Positions 11,101 to 22,520 of a stretch of DNA of 64,000 nt are shown one piece after another. Origin of the DNA: Scatophagus argus (lineage: Eukaryota; Chordata; Actinopteri; Scatophagidae); contig NC_058502.1 of the NCBI RefSeq assembly GCF_020382885.2, positions 16,333,950 through 16,397,949 on the forward strand, given 5' to 3'. The translations under genes and the position numbers were made by a program. The stretch's first letter is position 1, and each line of letters starts with the position of its first letter. Below the pieces are notes generated by a model. The model saw only the letters and a list, made by a program, of their open reading frames with translations, ran no database searches and had not been told where the DNA came from.

Positions 11101-14100
11101 GTTAGCCAATTGGAAGAGCAACCGAGCCCACCACTGGCTTTGTGGGTTAATCCACAGTGAATGTGACAAACAATACTGTGTCAGATCAGGGCATCTTCTG
11201 TTCTATTCATCATTGTTTTACCACAGTCCCCACCCCTTGAACACCACAGCGGGCCTCATGTTTTTTTAAACATCAATAAAGAATAATGTAGAAACAGTTT
11301 CGATAGAAACACCCTCTGGAATTAGTCAAATTTAGTATTATCTATAAATCACCAATTGAATTTTGCCTCCTAAACCATGAAGTATCATTCAGACTATGGC
11401 ACTGATTAAGTTCTGCCTACTGTTGATTTATTCATCGCATTTGCACTGTTTACTTTCTGTTCTTCACTTTGAAAAGGCATTTTTGTTACATCTACTGTTT
11501 CATTTCCTGGTGTCAAACTCATGACTCAGGGCTTTCAAGTTGCTCAGTGGTGCATTTAATAATATTGCAGATAGCTTTTCTCAACAGAAAGTAAAACAAT
11601 GGCAGCTAACATGCTATTGTTGGCAACAATACAATCAAAAGTAAGTGCAATACACTGGATCACAATACAGTTGTTAAAAGCTTTCAAACTGAGCTCTCAT
11701 TAATCCAAGAAGATGGGAAACTTGTCAACTAAGACCGTATTTTACCATTTTCATTAAGTTCGATGTCAAACAGGATCTTGGTCAAATAACAGGTTTTCTG
11801 TACTTTCCCACTTCTGCTTTTAAATGCTTTCTTACATAACCTTGCCTCATTTTTGCCTCATGAAACCGTAATGGTTTTTGATCAATTGTATAGTGTAGTG
11901 TATAGTGAATGAGTTTTGTTTCGTGTTAGGAATGTGGCCTGGCGACAGGTGCAGATAATGTGAATTCACTTCACCGTACTTTCATTCATCTCAGTTCCTG
12001 TTTTGACGTCCCAGCTTTGAGTCTGTTCATGTGACACCCAGCCCCTCCTCCTCCTACAACAGCTACTAATAGTCCTACTACTACTACTCAGACAACTGGC
12101 TGAACAACTTTCTTCTCTTGAATATCCAAATACTATTTTTCTGTCACATGGCCCCTTTCCTTCTCCTCTACGTCATCTGAAAGGCTAAAAAAAAAGTCCA
12201 TATGCACAGAGTTTCTAATGAGTTAGATTTGAGGTGATTGCTGTTTTGAAATTTCTGGGAATTGAGGTTTTTTTTTCCTGTAGTTGCATTTGATTTGTCT
12301 TTCAAGGTAACATGAAAAAGAAAAGACACAAAATTAATTCTAATCACTGCATAGGAAACTGTATCAGTTTTGTATCAGGATTTTCCTGGAATATGAGTGA
12401 TGGGGGAGGTTGTAACCAGAATATTTTGTTTACTGTATGCTGATATTGCAAATACATTAAATTACATTTATTTTGGAAGTGGGATGATGGTGCTACAGTG
12501 CAGTATGATGGCTGGCATTTAAAGAAAACCTTAGAATCAGTGTAGGTTTATGCTTTTTTGAATGAGAATGGGTAGGTCACAGTAGCTTATTGTTTGACTG
12601 TATAGTACAGTCCTGATGACGCAGTAAATGATAGTGAGGAGGAAATATTTGGCAGCATTTAGGAACAGTGTATTTTAATACGTGCTGCACTAATCTCCAG
12701 TGAGGGACTACTGCTTTTCAGCTTTTTTTGTGCTCCTGATCGCCTCTGTGAGCAAAGGATTAGCGTGTTTCAAGTCCCAGGCAAGTGTACACCTCCATTC
12801 ATTCATTACAGGATTTCTTGGGTGCTGCCTGATCGCAACACACCCATCGAAGCACATACACAGATAACAGGCTGATTGGCATTCTTGCTCTTTTCTGTCA
12901 AGGAAGCCATTTAGAAAATCCTGGTTCTGCTGAGCAGGACTCTCCCCACGGTCTGCTCAGGGAAATCAAGCCATTGACCTTAATATACTGATAGCATTAG
13001 CATTGTTATGGCTGACTTCTGGTCCTGTGTCCGCTGATGAAGACATGGAGTCTAATCTGCGTTTTGTGAATCCACATGCCTTAGTGCAGAATGCAAAGTG
13101 CTGAGGCTGTCGGGTCCCATTAGGTTTGCTGTTCAACAGGTCTCCCTTTGTTCTGAATGTTTTATAACCCCTCCACAGATGGAGGAATCCTGGTTCTGCT
13201 GAGAAACTCAGAGGTCACACTGTTGTCTCCTGTGGTCGTCTCATCTTCCAGACAGTGCACAGCTAGAGTCTTCACCCCATGTGATGACTTGTTTGAGACC
13301 TCAGTAAAAAGAAAAAGAAATGGTGTACTTGGGTGAAAGGGTAATAAATGTATATGACTCCTGTCATGTCGGCCTTCCTCCTGCTGCGGCATCCATCTCA
13401 CATTTTGCATCAGCTATGTTTAATCACAGCTTTCACACAGCTGCTGTTACAGTGGTTTCCATGACTTAAACTGAATGAATTGAGTTTGCAACATTAATAT
13501 AAGTAGCGACTCAACATTCAAGGTGGCATTTTTGATCATTTTCTCAGTACACGCAGCTGTAGTTCTTGACCCAAGTGCGGACATTTTCGAATCAGGATCA
13601 CATTTGCATGTTGAGGCTAGAATGACATGTTGCATTTTAGAGTTTTGAGTTTGACTGATCAGTGTTTTTGAGGTAAATTGGTTGGCAGTTCATATGGCCT
13701 ACTCTCATTGTAACCAGATTTACTTTCGTTCTCCTGATAATTTGACTTCAGACAGACTTTCACTGTTATGCTGAGGTTTAAATATCCCTCACATGTCAAG
13801 GAACTATCTCCCCCATGACTCCCTCTGGCGTCCCCTTTACCCCCCATTCTCTCTCTCTGTCTTGTCTGCGTGTATGTGCATGTGTGTAAGCTTGGTAAAC
13901 TCCCGCTGAACCCATCATGCAGACTCCCCTCGTCATCATTAGCACACTGCTGCCAAGAAGTCGCCGCCATGGAAACAACTGTGCTTTCAGATAGATGGAG
14001 GCAGTGACAGTGGCACACTGTCTCATTCATTTGGCAATGAATTTTTTATCAACCCCCCCATATGTCCTTCTCTACAGTTTAGTACAGCACGGGTTGTGCA

Positions 14101-17100
14101 GGTTTGGGAAATTCCCCATTTAGAACTGAGCTGCCTTGCAACCTTCAGCTCCCCCCAGTCTGTACCAATGTAGAAAGGTTAGATTTTATATTCTGTCTTT
14201 TATTTTGAAAACGTGTCATTCATGAGAGTATCTGCTGTCTGACGCTCAGAGCTTCTTGTAGGTTTTACTGGGACTCATGCAGTGAGGCCGTAACGTAGCT
14301 GCTTCCATGACAAGATAAATAGGACCTGGGTTACAGGTTAACATGTCAGATATCATGTGTAGCAACTCATAAATGTTGGACAGGGTAATAATAAAAATAA
14401 TCTCTTTTTGCAAATGTTAACTTTGTGGATACAACCTGGAATGTGTCAGAAGGTTATCATTACATGAAGCAGATACAGAGTTGTGCAGTTAAGCTTGGAT
14501 CAGGCTCGACAGTACATTTCTAAAACATTTGTATTACAGTAGTTAGGCAGACATAACCGGAGATATCTCATCTCTTGATAGAATAAAAGATGACAGCTGA
14601 AACAGTAGCCACACTCGATAAAAATATGAACTTTGCTGCTTTTTCCCCTTATCAACAATATTTTATCAACCCCCTACTGTAAATGAGTTACACACTGAAA
14701 AACCGTCTTTGGCTTCACCACACAATACATGACAATTAATGAGGACAAACAGAAGGGGCGTGGCATATACAAACATTAAAATCGTACTTCCCAGATTAAG
14801 GTTACACTGTGGTGTCTTGAGCATTTACAGTTTACAAAAATTCCTATCTGTCACATTTTGTGTGCGCACTAAAACTGCTGTTCTAAATGAATGAGTAAGC
14901 ATGTTTGAATGGCATCCAATAATCGTGGTGTGTATGATCATGTCAGATGAACATGTTCAATCCGTTGCCAGACTTCAACAGTACTGCTGTCTGACTCAGG
15001 CGTACTTGAGGTGGTTGGCACCCGCCGTAGTCCCTCTGAGTGAGACGGGCTTATGAGTGTACAACAGACTTATCTGTTTCCGAGTTATTTCCTTCCCCTC
15101 AATACAGTGGACGCAGTGCATTCGGAGTCTCTGCATTCCTAATGGACCACTGATTGTAGCTTTGGCAAAGAGTGAATTTCTGAGTCAGTAACCTCTGGTG
15201 ATAATCAATGAAGTCTTGCAGAGTAGCAGAGGCTTTCAGCACTTAAACAGCAGTGTTGCACAGCGACAGGCTGACTTGATCAATTTGTTGGAGACCCCAG
15301 ACACTCAAAGTCCAAAACTTGAAAATTGTTGGTGTTGTTTGGATTTCATAGCTGCTGTTGTTATGTGAGGCTGTTGTTAATGTGAATTTGGTCCCCTGGA
15401 ATCCTGAAAAAGAACTGTAATTTACAAGACCACAGTCGGCAATAACCCTCTAGGTCCTTGAGTATTGTGTGTTTGGCTATGTAATACTCCATTGTCCTGC
15501 TCATGTGTGCATTCACTGTAGCTTTACCTCCAACCCAACTTTCTTGTAAATGGCTCTCTGAGGTTGCAGGGCAAACCAGTGTCAGGACCCTGCCGAAGGA
15601 AAGGTTGTGTTTGGCAGATAGATTGCTCAACTGGCCCAGTCTTGGCCATCTGCCGGACCCACTGAGCCTCCCTTTGTGCTTCCCCAGCCCCATACAAACT
15701 GCTTTCATTACCAGGCCACACCACTTGTCTTTTAAATCAGTGGAGCACTCGAGCAGCCTGCTCAGCCAGCTCAAGACAGCAGACACCTGATGGCAACGCC
15801 GGCTGTTTTATGTCAGGCATGAGCTGAAACATAACCACTTTAGGTTATCAGGTTGAGGCTCCTCTTGATGGACACTGGATGTTTTCTGTGGCTGTGCGCT
15901 CCGCTGATGAATGACAACTGTGATGATTTGACATTAGTTCAGCAAGCAAAGTACCCATATCTGTGTACCTCATTTGCTGCCTCATTTTGGTGAAGGCGGC
16001 TACACAAGAATTTGTCCATTGTCTTGTGACAGCAGTGCTCATGTGGGAGCTGTGGGGGCTTGTAAATACACTTGTCATTTATGGCTAAGGTTAAGGACTA
16101 AGCCTTGTGGTGAAAGTGTGCTAAGCCCTGTGGTGTCACATGTGATTACTCAAGCACGTGAACACATCTCCTCTGAGCTCATCAAGCCACTGTTGCTTGC
16201 TCTTGATCACGACATCTGAGTTTCAGAGCAGACCAGGTAAAATGGACAGAAGTGCTGTCAGTCTGAAACAGCTCTAGTCTGTAGGGTGTCTTCACTGAGG
16301 TCTTCATTCCTTCTGACTGACTGCCTGGTTTGTTTCTGCAACTGTTTTGTCTGCTGATGAAGACTCTAGTGGAGCAGCACAGACAAGCGTGTAGACATGG
16401 CACCCTCTGCTGTATACAAGTTGTAATGCATAATTTACATAGAGCTCCTGAGAACCTGTTAGTGTCTTACTAGTTGTGATTAGGGAAAGGAGTTTTCTCA
16501 GTGTTGTTGTTGTTGTTGTGTTGTTGGAACAGCTCCTGAAAGTTAATACAGTGAAAGATAAAGATGTTGCTTACTATGAAATGGAAAATGTGATTCAGTG
16601 TATTTTTTCCAGGTGCAACAAATCTCAAAGTATTTATTAAATTCTGTATAATCATAGAGTTTAATGGAGTATGTTGTTTGTCCTGTTCAGGTGATTATTG
16701 AGGTGACTGAGATGCTGCACAACGCCAGTTTGCTCATAGACGACATTGAGGACAGTTCTAAGCTGCGCCGAGGCTTCCCTGTGGCCCACAGCATCTATGG
16801 CATCCCCTCTGTCATCAACTCGGCCAACTACGTCTACTTCTTGGGCTTGGAGAAGGTGCTGACCCTGGAGCACCCCGAGGCTGTCCGAGTTTTTACCCGA
16901 CAGCTTCTGGAGCTGCACCGTGGTCAGGGCCTGGACATCCACTGGAGGGACACCTACACCTGTCCCACTGAGCAGGAGTACCGCAACATGGTGTTGCAGA
17001 AAACCGGAGGGCTCTTTGGCCTGGCTGTGGGCCTGATGCAGCTCTTCTCAGATTGGAAACAGGACCTGAAACCCCTCCTGGACACACTGGGCCTCTTCTT

Positions 17101-17494
17101 CCAGATCCGCGATGACTACTGCAACCTGAGCTCTCACGAGTACAGCGAGAACAAGAGCTTCTGTGAGGACCTGACCGAGGGCAAGTTCTCTTTCCCCACC
17201 ATTCATGCCATATGGTCACGTCCAGAGAGCACCCAGGTGCAGAACATCCTGAGGCAACGCACAGAGAACATGGACATCAAACGGTACTGTGTGGACTACC
17301 TGGAGAAGGTTGGTTCGTTTGCTTACACCCGTCAGACTCTGCGGGACCTGGAGGTGGAGGCCTACCGCCTCATCAGGGAGTTAGGGGGGAACCCTCAGCT
17401 GGAGAGCCTTGTTAAACAACTCAGCCAAATGTATCGTGAGGCCGAAGCCACAGCGGAGTCCAGCACTGAGCCCCACTCGAGCCACAACCACTGA
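8191..17494 (+). CDS. ggps1: Geranylgeranyl diphosphate synthase (GGPS1), complete, 3 coding exons
   Basis: GGPS1 condenses farnesyl diphosphate with isopentenyl diphosphate to make C20 geranylgeranyl diphosphate, the donor for prenylation of Rho/Rab GTPases and G-gamma subunits; it is cytosolic. Coding exons are 8191-8263, 10359-10429 and 16691-17494, joined in phase to give 315 residues (human 300). The start was chosen because it leads into the conserved LLEPYKYLLQLPGK block, and the donor and acceptor are both consensus. The first aspartate-rich motif DDIED is at residues 65-69, KTGGLF near 152-157 and the second motif DDYCN at 189-193, so all Mg-diphosphate binding residues are present. 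The last exon carries most of the protein, as in mammals. The C-terminus runs about 15 residues past the human end in a Ser/Thr/Glu/His-rich tail. Nothing suggests a pseudogene. Confidence 0.96.
8264..10358 (+). other. GGPS1 intron between coding exons 1 and 2
   Basis: AT-rich intron with no recognisable exon. It contains the hAT-type miniature element listed at 9651-9971. Confidence 0.7.
9651..9971. mobile_element. hAT-type non-autonomous element (MITE), decayed
   Basis: The left end reads CAGGCCTGCACAAAGTGGGGCC. The right end, read on the minus strand, is CTGGGATGCCCAAACTTTTTGC. These are imperfect terminal inverted repeats of the CAGGGGTGCCCAAA type seen in hAT elements, about 320 bases apart, with AT-rich sequence and no transposase between. 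I could not find a matching 8-base target duplication, so the element is old or its ends are misplaced. Confidence 0.55.
10430..16690 (+). other. GGPS1 intron between coding exons 2 and 3 (6.3 kb)
   Basis: A long intron in which I see no exon. The longest frames (minus strand 13659-14030 and 15361-15786) do not resemble any family and lack convincing splice context. A short GTT run is at about 16503-16520. Confidence 0.7.
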
Positions 17495-17835
17495 CCTCAT
17501 CCACCTTTCACTGCTACGAGACATACTAGCCCCTGCACACTCCACTAACACAGAGGTATTGCAAATGCATGTATGCAAACATATTCCTGAAAAGCTCAAC
17601 ACACACGTGTGTATGTTACCGTCACAAACTATTGACCCGCAATGAATCATTAAACTTGAGCACTTGTGGTAGACATCAAAGCAGCTCCGAATGTTACCTC
17701 ATTCTTTTGTGTGCTAGATGGCGCCCTTCAAGTGTTGCTTAACAAAGTACACATCAGCAATTTTTGTATCTGACTGTAGCTGTGCTGTCAGTGGAAGAAA
17801 TCAATTCCAATAATAAATAGTTTCTTTTAGGTTTG
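17495..17835 (+). other. ggps1: GGPS1 3' UTR with AATAAA signal
   Basis: Sequence downstream of the GGPS1 stop holds a canonical AATAAA at 17812-17817, so cleavage is expected within about 25 bases. The end coordinate is an estimate. Confidence 0.6.
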
Positions 17836-20608
17836 CTTTTCTGAGAGTGAAAAATTACAAGATGGCAACAAAACTTAAAAGCCTTCCTTTTGATTTACAG
17901 TGCATATAAATGTAATTTTTCTGTGTTTTGTCACCATATGAAAATTGTTTATCTTGGGCCGATTGAACGCTGGGGGTTTTTCTGAAGTTCCCATTTAAAA
18001 TAAAATGTGGATGTCTCAAGTGTGTAATGTGTGATTTGGGGATCCTCTATCAGTAAGCCACCAGAGTGCCAATCCTGTAGAAAAGACCTCTGCAACTCAA
18101 TTGTCTGCTTGTTACATAACATGCTGGCATTATATGCAAAGCAGCTCTCCTGCTGTTTATGCTCAGCTCTGTATGAATGCTGTTGATGCTTTGGTGTACT
18201 GCAGACTGTGTTTCCATCTGGTGTGAACACAGCTCTTCACATCTCTAATATTTTATTACTGATTCCATTCTGATATAAGCATATACTGTGCTGCAGATGA
18301 CGATATTTTCTATTGAATTAAAAAAAAGAAAGCTTTGAAAGATGACATGTTGCCTTGTCTTGACTTCTGCAGCAAAATGTGACATCTCACAGTGGCCTCA
18401 AGACTTGTTTGATTTTCACTGTTTTGAAATGAACATGTTTTAATGTCATGGGTGAAGAGAAGGACCCTTCTCCAGAGATGAGCAGCACCATCTACTGTGC
18501 ACATGGGTGTAAATGAAAATCAAGATGTGACAAACAGCTGTTCTTATGTGTAGCTCTCTGCCTTTTACAGAAGTAGTAGCTTCTTCTTTGGAACATTTAT
18601 GCTACAAACACACACCTATGCACCAGTATTATCCATAGTATATGTGATGATGAGCCTTCTCCTAGTGCATCAGAGCCATGTGTTCATTTGTAAAGGCAAC
18701 TGGTAGTTCTGCTGAACAGTGCAGGTTCATTCAAGTTATTACAGAATTGCCTCCCCTGTTCTTTGTTTTGGGGTACCTTGAGCGAGCACTCACACAGGTT
18801 GGCTGTTATGGATGTGGGTGGGAGAGGGTTTGTTTTGTTTTTAATCTAAAGTACCAGTCATCTAAATCCTGTATTATCTGTGGGTTCTGTTAATACCGTT
18901 GTGAGTTTTTCCTCAGCTGAAAAGAAGCGCAGCTCTGCGGACAGAGGCTGTCTGTCCCAGACGACTCTGTTGACTCACTGAAGCTCTTGCTCTTGACAGC
19001 TGCAATTCAGTTAATTATGTGTCTTTCAGATTGAATTGTGGCTTCGCTGAAAACACATCTATTAATCAAAATGTCAAATTCTCGAAAATCTGGGAGTGAG
19101 GGAAGCAATTCCACTGCTAATTTTCCTTCCAAGCAGCCCCAACTGCAGGAAAATGTGATGCAAATGCATTTCTGATTTGATAAACAGACGTATGAAGTGG
19201 CTTTTGCAAAGCTGACTTAAGTCCATCACAATAATCAAAGCCTCTCATGGTTCTCATTTCTTCTCTCTCTCACACTAGGTTGACTAGATTGATTTTCTCC
19301 ACCCACAGCGTCTGAGTTCTGTTTGAGAGCAAAACAGAATAGCTTTTGTGTGAAGAGCGACATGGCTCACTCACTGTCTCCCTCATCCTCTGCAAGCTTT
19401 GGATTATTTATCACTGGGCTGCACTTTACACATTTGTGTTGCTTCGTAGCACTCAAGAGATATGTCATAAATATTCCTGTGCTAACAACAAAAATCTGAG
19501 AACCTCGTTTCTGAGAATGTGCTGTTGTGTGGCTGCTTCACTGATTTTCTTTATTGAACTGATTATATTTTTTAGAAATTACTCTCCTGGAAAAGGATTT
19601 CTGAGATTGCTGTTCTCTTTAGGGGATCCTTGTTTGACACATGTACGCACATTTTACACTTAAGAGAAAGTCGGTTCTCTGCAGGGCTGCTGAGCTGCTC
19701 CACTGGAGCAACTGGCAGAGCATTTTATTCCTCCGCAGGAGCTTCAGAAGAAAACTGCTGAGTGCAATCAGTGTGACTTACGCTGGTCTACATGCTGACC
19801 CACGACGGTACCTGTGAAAGATGTTTTTAAAGAACAGAATCATCACTGCTACTTTCAAGGACAAAACTGGAGAGATCTTCAACAAATACCAAGAACAAAA
19901 GCTATGAAGGGACCAAAATCAACTCTCAACAGCTTGTTTGTTGTTCTCAGCCCAAGCCGAAGGCACCAGAGAGGTTTTATTTGCAAATGGTTCAAAAATA
20001 TAAGCAGTAAGTTTTAAAAATGGCTAAATAACTTCTAAAACGGCTTGTTGGGGACTCCTTTCAGCTGCAGATTTGGTGCACGAGTGAATATTGACTGCAG
20101 GATGGTCAACACAGGACTGACATAATGTAAACCGCAGCACCCTTATTCATCGTGATGAACAGCAGTGTCGCACGTGATGTTTTTTTCTATTGTTTTTTTT
20201 AAACTCTATGTGCTCTATTGTGCGGAAAAATAAGACGAAGGATGAGTTGACTGTTGGTGTGGTATTTTCATGGCATTTATTGACTCTAAGAAGAAAACAG
20301 TACTGCAAGACTCATCATTTAATGTCACTAGGATCCACAGGCTTATTGGAAAGCTTCAGTTTACAGTATTCATGCAGTGTGGTTTGGGTCTCATATTCTT
20401 GTCACTGTTCTTAGCACAACACGTGTTCTCATGCATAATTCTGCCAGCATTCACTTGTTTGTAAAAACCTCACTGCGCCCTCAGGTCCCACTGGGGATAA
20501 AGAGTAATAACAAAATGCCTTCCATCTGCAATCACTGTAGCCACCCATGAAACTGTCGTCTTTTAATGAGTTTAACGTGCTTGTATGCTCATGAAGTATT
20601 TTACCCAT

Positions 20609-20795
20609 TGGGTTCAGTTTATTGGTGGTGCAGTGGTTAGCACTGTTGCCTCATAGTAAGAGGGTTCCAGGTTCAAATCCTGGTGTGGGCCTGTCTATGT
20701 ACCATCCTGTAGTCAGCTGGGATAGGCTCCAGCTCCCCCATGACCCTGACGGATAAACAGTATAGAAAATGGATGGATGGATGGGTTCAGTTTAT
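20609..20795 (+). mobile_element. tRNA-derived SINE with perfect 14-base target duplication
   Basis: The body (about 20623-20781) begins with a pol III A box (TGGTGCAGTGG, 20625-20635). The B box is GGTTCAAATCC at 20670-20680. The element continues into the widespread teleost tail CTGGGATAGGCTCCAGC and ends in a GGAT repeat. It is flanked by TGGGTTCAGTTTAT at 20609-20622 and again at 20782-20795, a perfect duplication. The head is tRNA-like but no cloverleaf or acceptor stem is intact, so this is a SINE, not a tRNA gene. The internal part is shorter than related copies I know of. Confidence 0.85.
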
Positions 20796-22249
20796 ACATT
20801 ATGGGGTGAAAACACAACTCGGTATGTAAACTCCTGTTGTTTGCTATTTTTATAACTCTGAAGACAGCTTTCTAAAATCTCAAGAAACAAACCCTGAGCT
20901 GGATTTTGGGCTTGAAATGTGTTGGCAAAAGTTACCCAGTAGGCAAAGACACATTAAAAAAAAAAAACAAAAAAAAAACACTTTTGCTTTTGAATTATGA
21001 GACATGTAGGAAGCAGTGTTTTAGAAACTTGGCCCATATTAGAGAACAAAAGTCAGGATATCTCAACCGCTGCTGCAGCAATCTTGTGCAAGAGCAGCAC
21101 TAAATTGCCGGAGAACCTGTTTAATGCTGAACTGAAAGCAACTGGATTCACTTTGCTGACATCACGACATTTACTCCATGTATGGAGTTACATCAGGTTA
21201 GATCAAATGACTGAGCGGTTTCCAAGAATCTCATCGTCCGACCGATAAGTTCATTCACAATCCTCTTAAGACAGAATGACTGTGGGTAATGGTTCAGTAA
21301 TGACTAATTGTCGCTCACAAACACTATCGTAGTAAATCTACAGTGTCACTGCAGCAGGGCTCAAGAGGGCCTCCATGATTCACTAAGTATTTCCACCACT
21401 TTGTCAAAGACATGTGTAATTACGTCTACTATCAAACAGCCAACCTTCTGCTGAATGTTTCACCCAACATTCTCAAAGCCACACATCTCACAGCTGTGTT
21501 CAGCAAATGTTTGCAAAAAAGGTGACAGCCACAACCTTAACAGGCATGGACGCTGTAGCTGCAAATGAGAGACGGAGAGCGAGCGAGCTGTGGGTGCCAT
21601 TTCAAATTGGGAATGAAAATGTTGCCCCATTAGGGCATAGTTGTGTGTCTAATAATATCTCCTCATTCCTGTGAATCAGAATCAGCCAGAAATACTGGTT
21701 TTAGATGCCTGGTGTCATGAATAAATGATTTCCTCCTCATTTTTAGTGCTCACAGAGGAGGGGGTGCTTGAGAAGAGGAGGCTGATTGACAGCAATGTGT
21801 AATGCTCAGCGAGCAGAGTCGAATCTGGAGTTGTTTGAATGAGTATGCAGATGCACACCACTCAGCAGACTGTAAGCTCCTCTCTAAGATCTGGGATGGC
21901 TGTGTCTGATCTGAACCGTGGTGTCTCCACTGTGACACCACAGGTAAGCTTAAATTTCATCTCTAATGTACTAGTGCTGCAAAATGGGTATTACACGTGT
22001 TCTCACTGCTGGTTTATAATCTATAACCTAAAGTAACTATGTTAGGGTACTTTCTGTCATCAACAATTAATGAAACTGGCTCAATTAAATTAAATAATAA
22101 AAATAATAATAAAAAAAAACATATTCACATACTGGATACTACATCCACAGGCTGACAAAGTGGTGTGATGCTGATGTTGGATGTAATTACAAGAAGCAGC
22201 TGCCCATCCTGAATTTTAATGCAAACTAACAGCAGGCAGAGAAGCTGAA

Positions 22250-22520
22250 AAAGTTAGCTACAAGTATTGGATATATATTTTACATAGCTGGATAAAAGTA
22301 ATGAATAAATAGTTGAAATAGATCAAAGTAATGGATAAAAAGCTGAAAAAATGCTATGTTAAATATGCAGTTGAAACAGACAGCTAAAAGTAACGGTTAA
22401 ACAGTTGAAAAGGCTAAAAGCAAGCGATAGATACACAAAACAGCTAAAAGTAATGAATTAGATTAGCTGACTTGGTATTAGTTCAGTTAGTTGGAATAGC
22501 TAAAAGTAACGGATTAACAA
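22250..22520. repeat. Decayed tandem repeat
   Basis: A loosely repeating unit of roughly 30-50 bases built on AGCTAAAAGTAAYGGATTAA and a following AGTTGAAA recurs several times with substitutions and length changes. I do not recognise a protein or RNA in it; it looks like a degenerate satellite or the inner part of an old mobile element. Confidence 0.5.

Noticed and set aside
13659..14030. Minus-strand frame of 123 codons
   Set aside because: Low-complexity His/Cys/Ser/Arg-rich reading of intron sequence with no recognisable domain; a second overlapping frame of similar quality exists.
15361..15790. Overlapping long frames on both strands (141 and 95 codons)
   Set aside because: They lie inside a GGPS1 intron, overlap each other on opposite strands, match no family I recognise and lack supporting splice context.
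16893..17219. Minus-strand frame of 108 codons
   Set aside because: Antisense shadow of the GC-rich GGPS1 last exon.
20621..20690. Possible tRNA gene (A and B boxes)
   Set aside because: There is no acceptor stem or cloverleaf, and the sequence continues into a SINE tail with target duplications.
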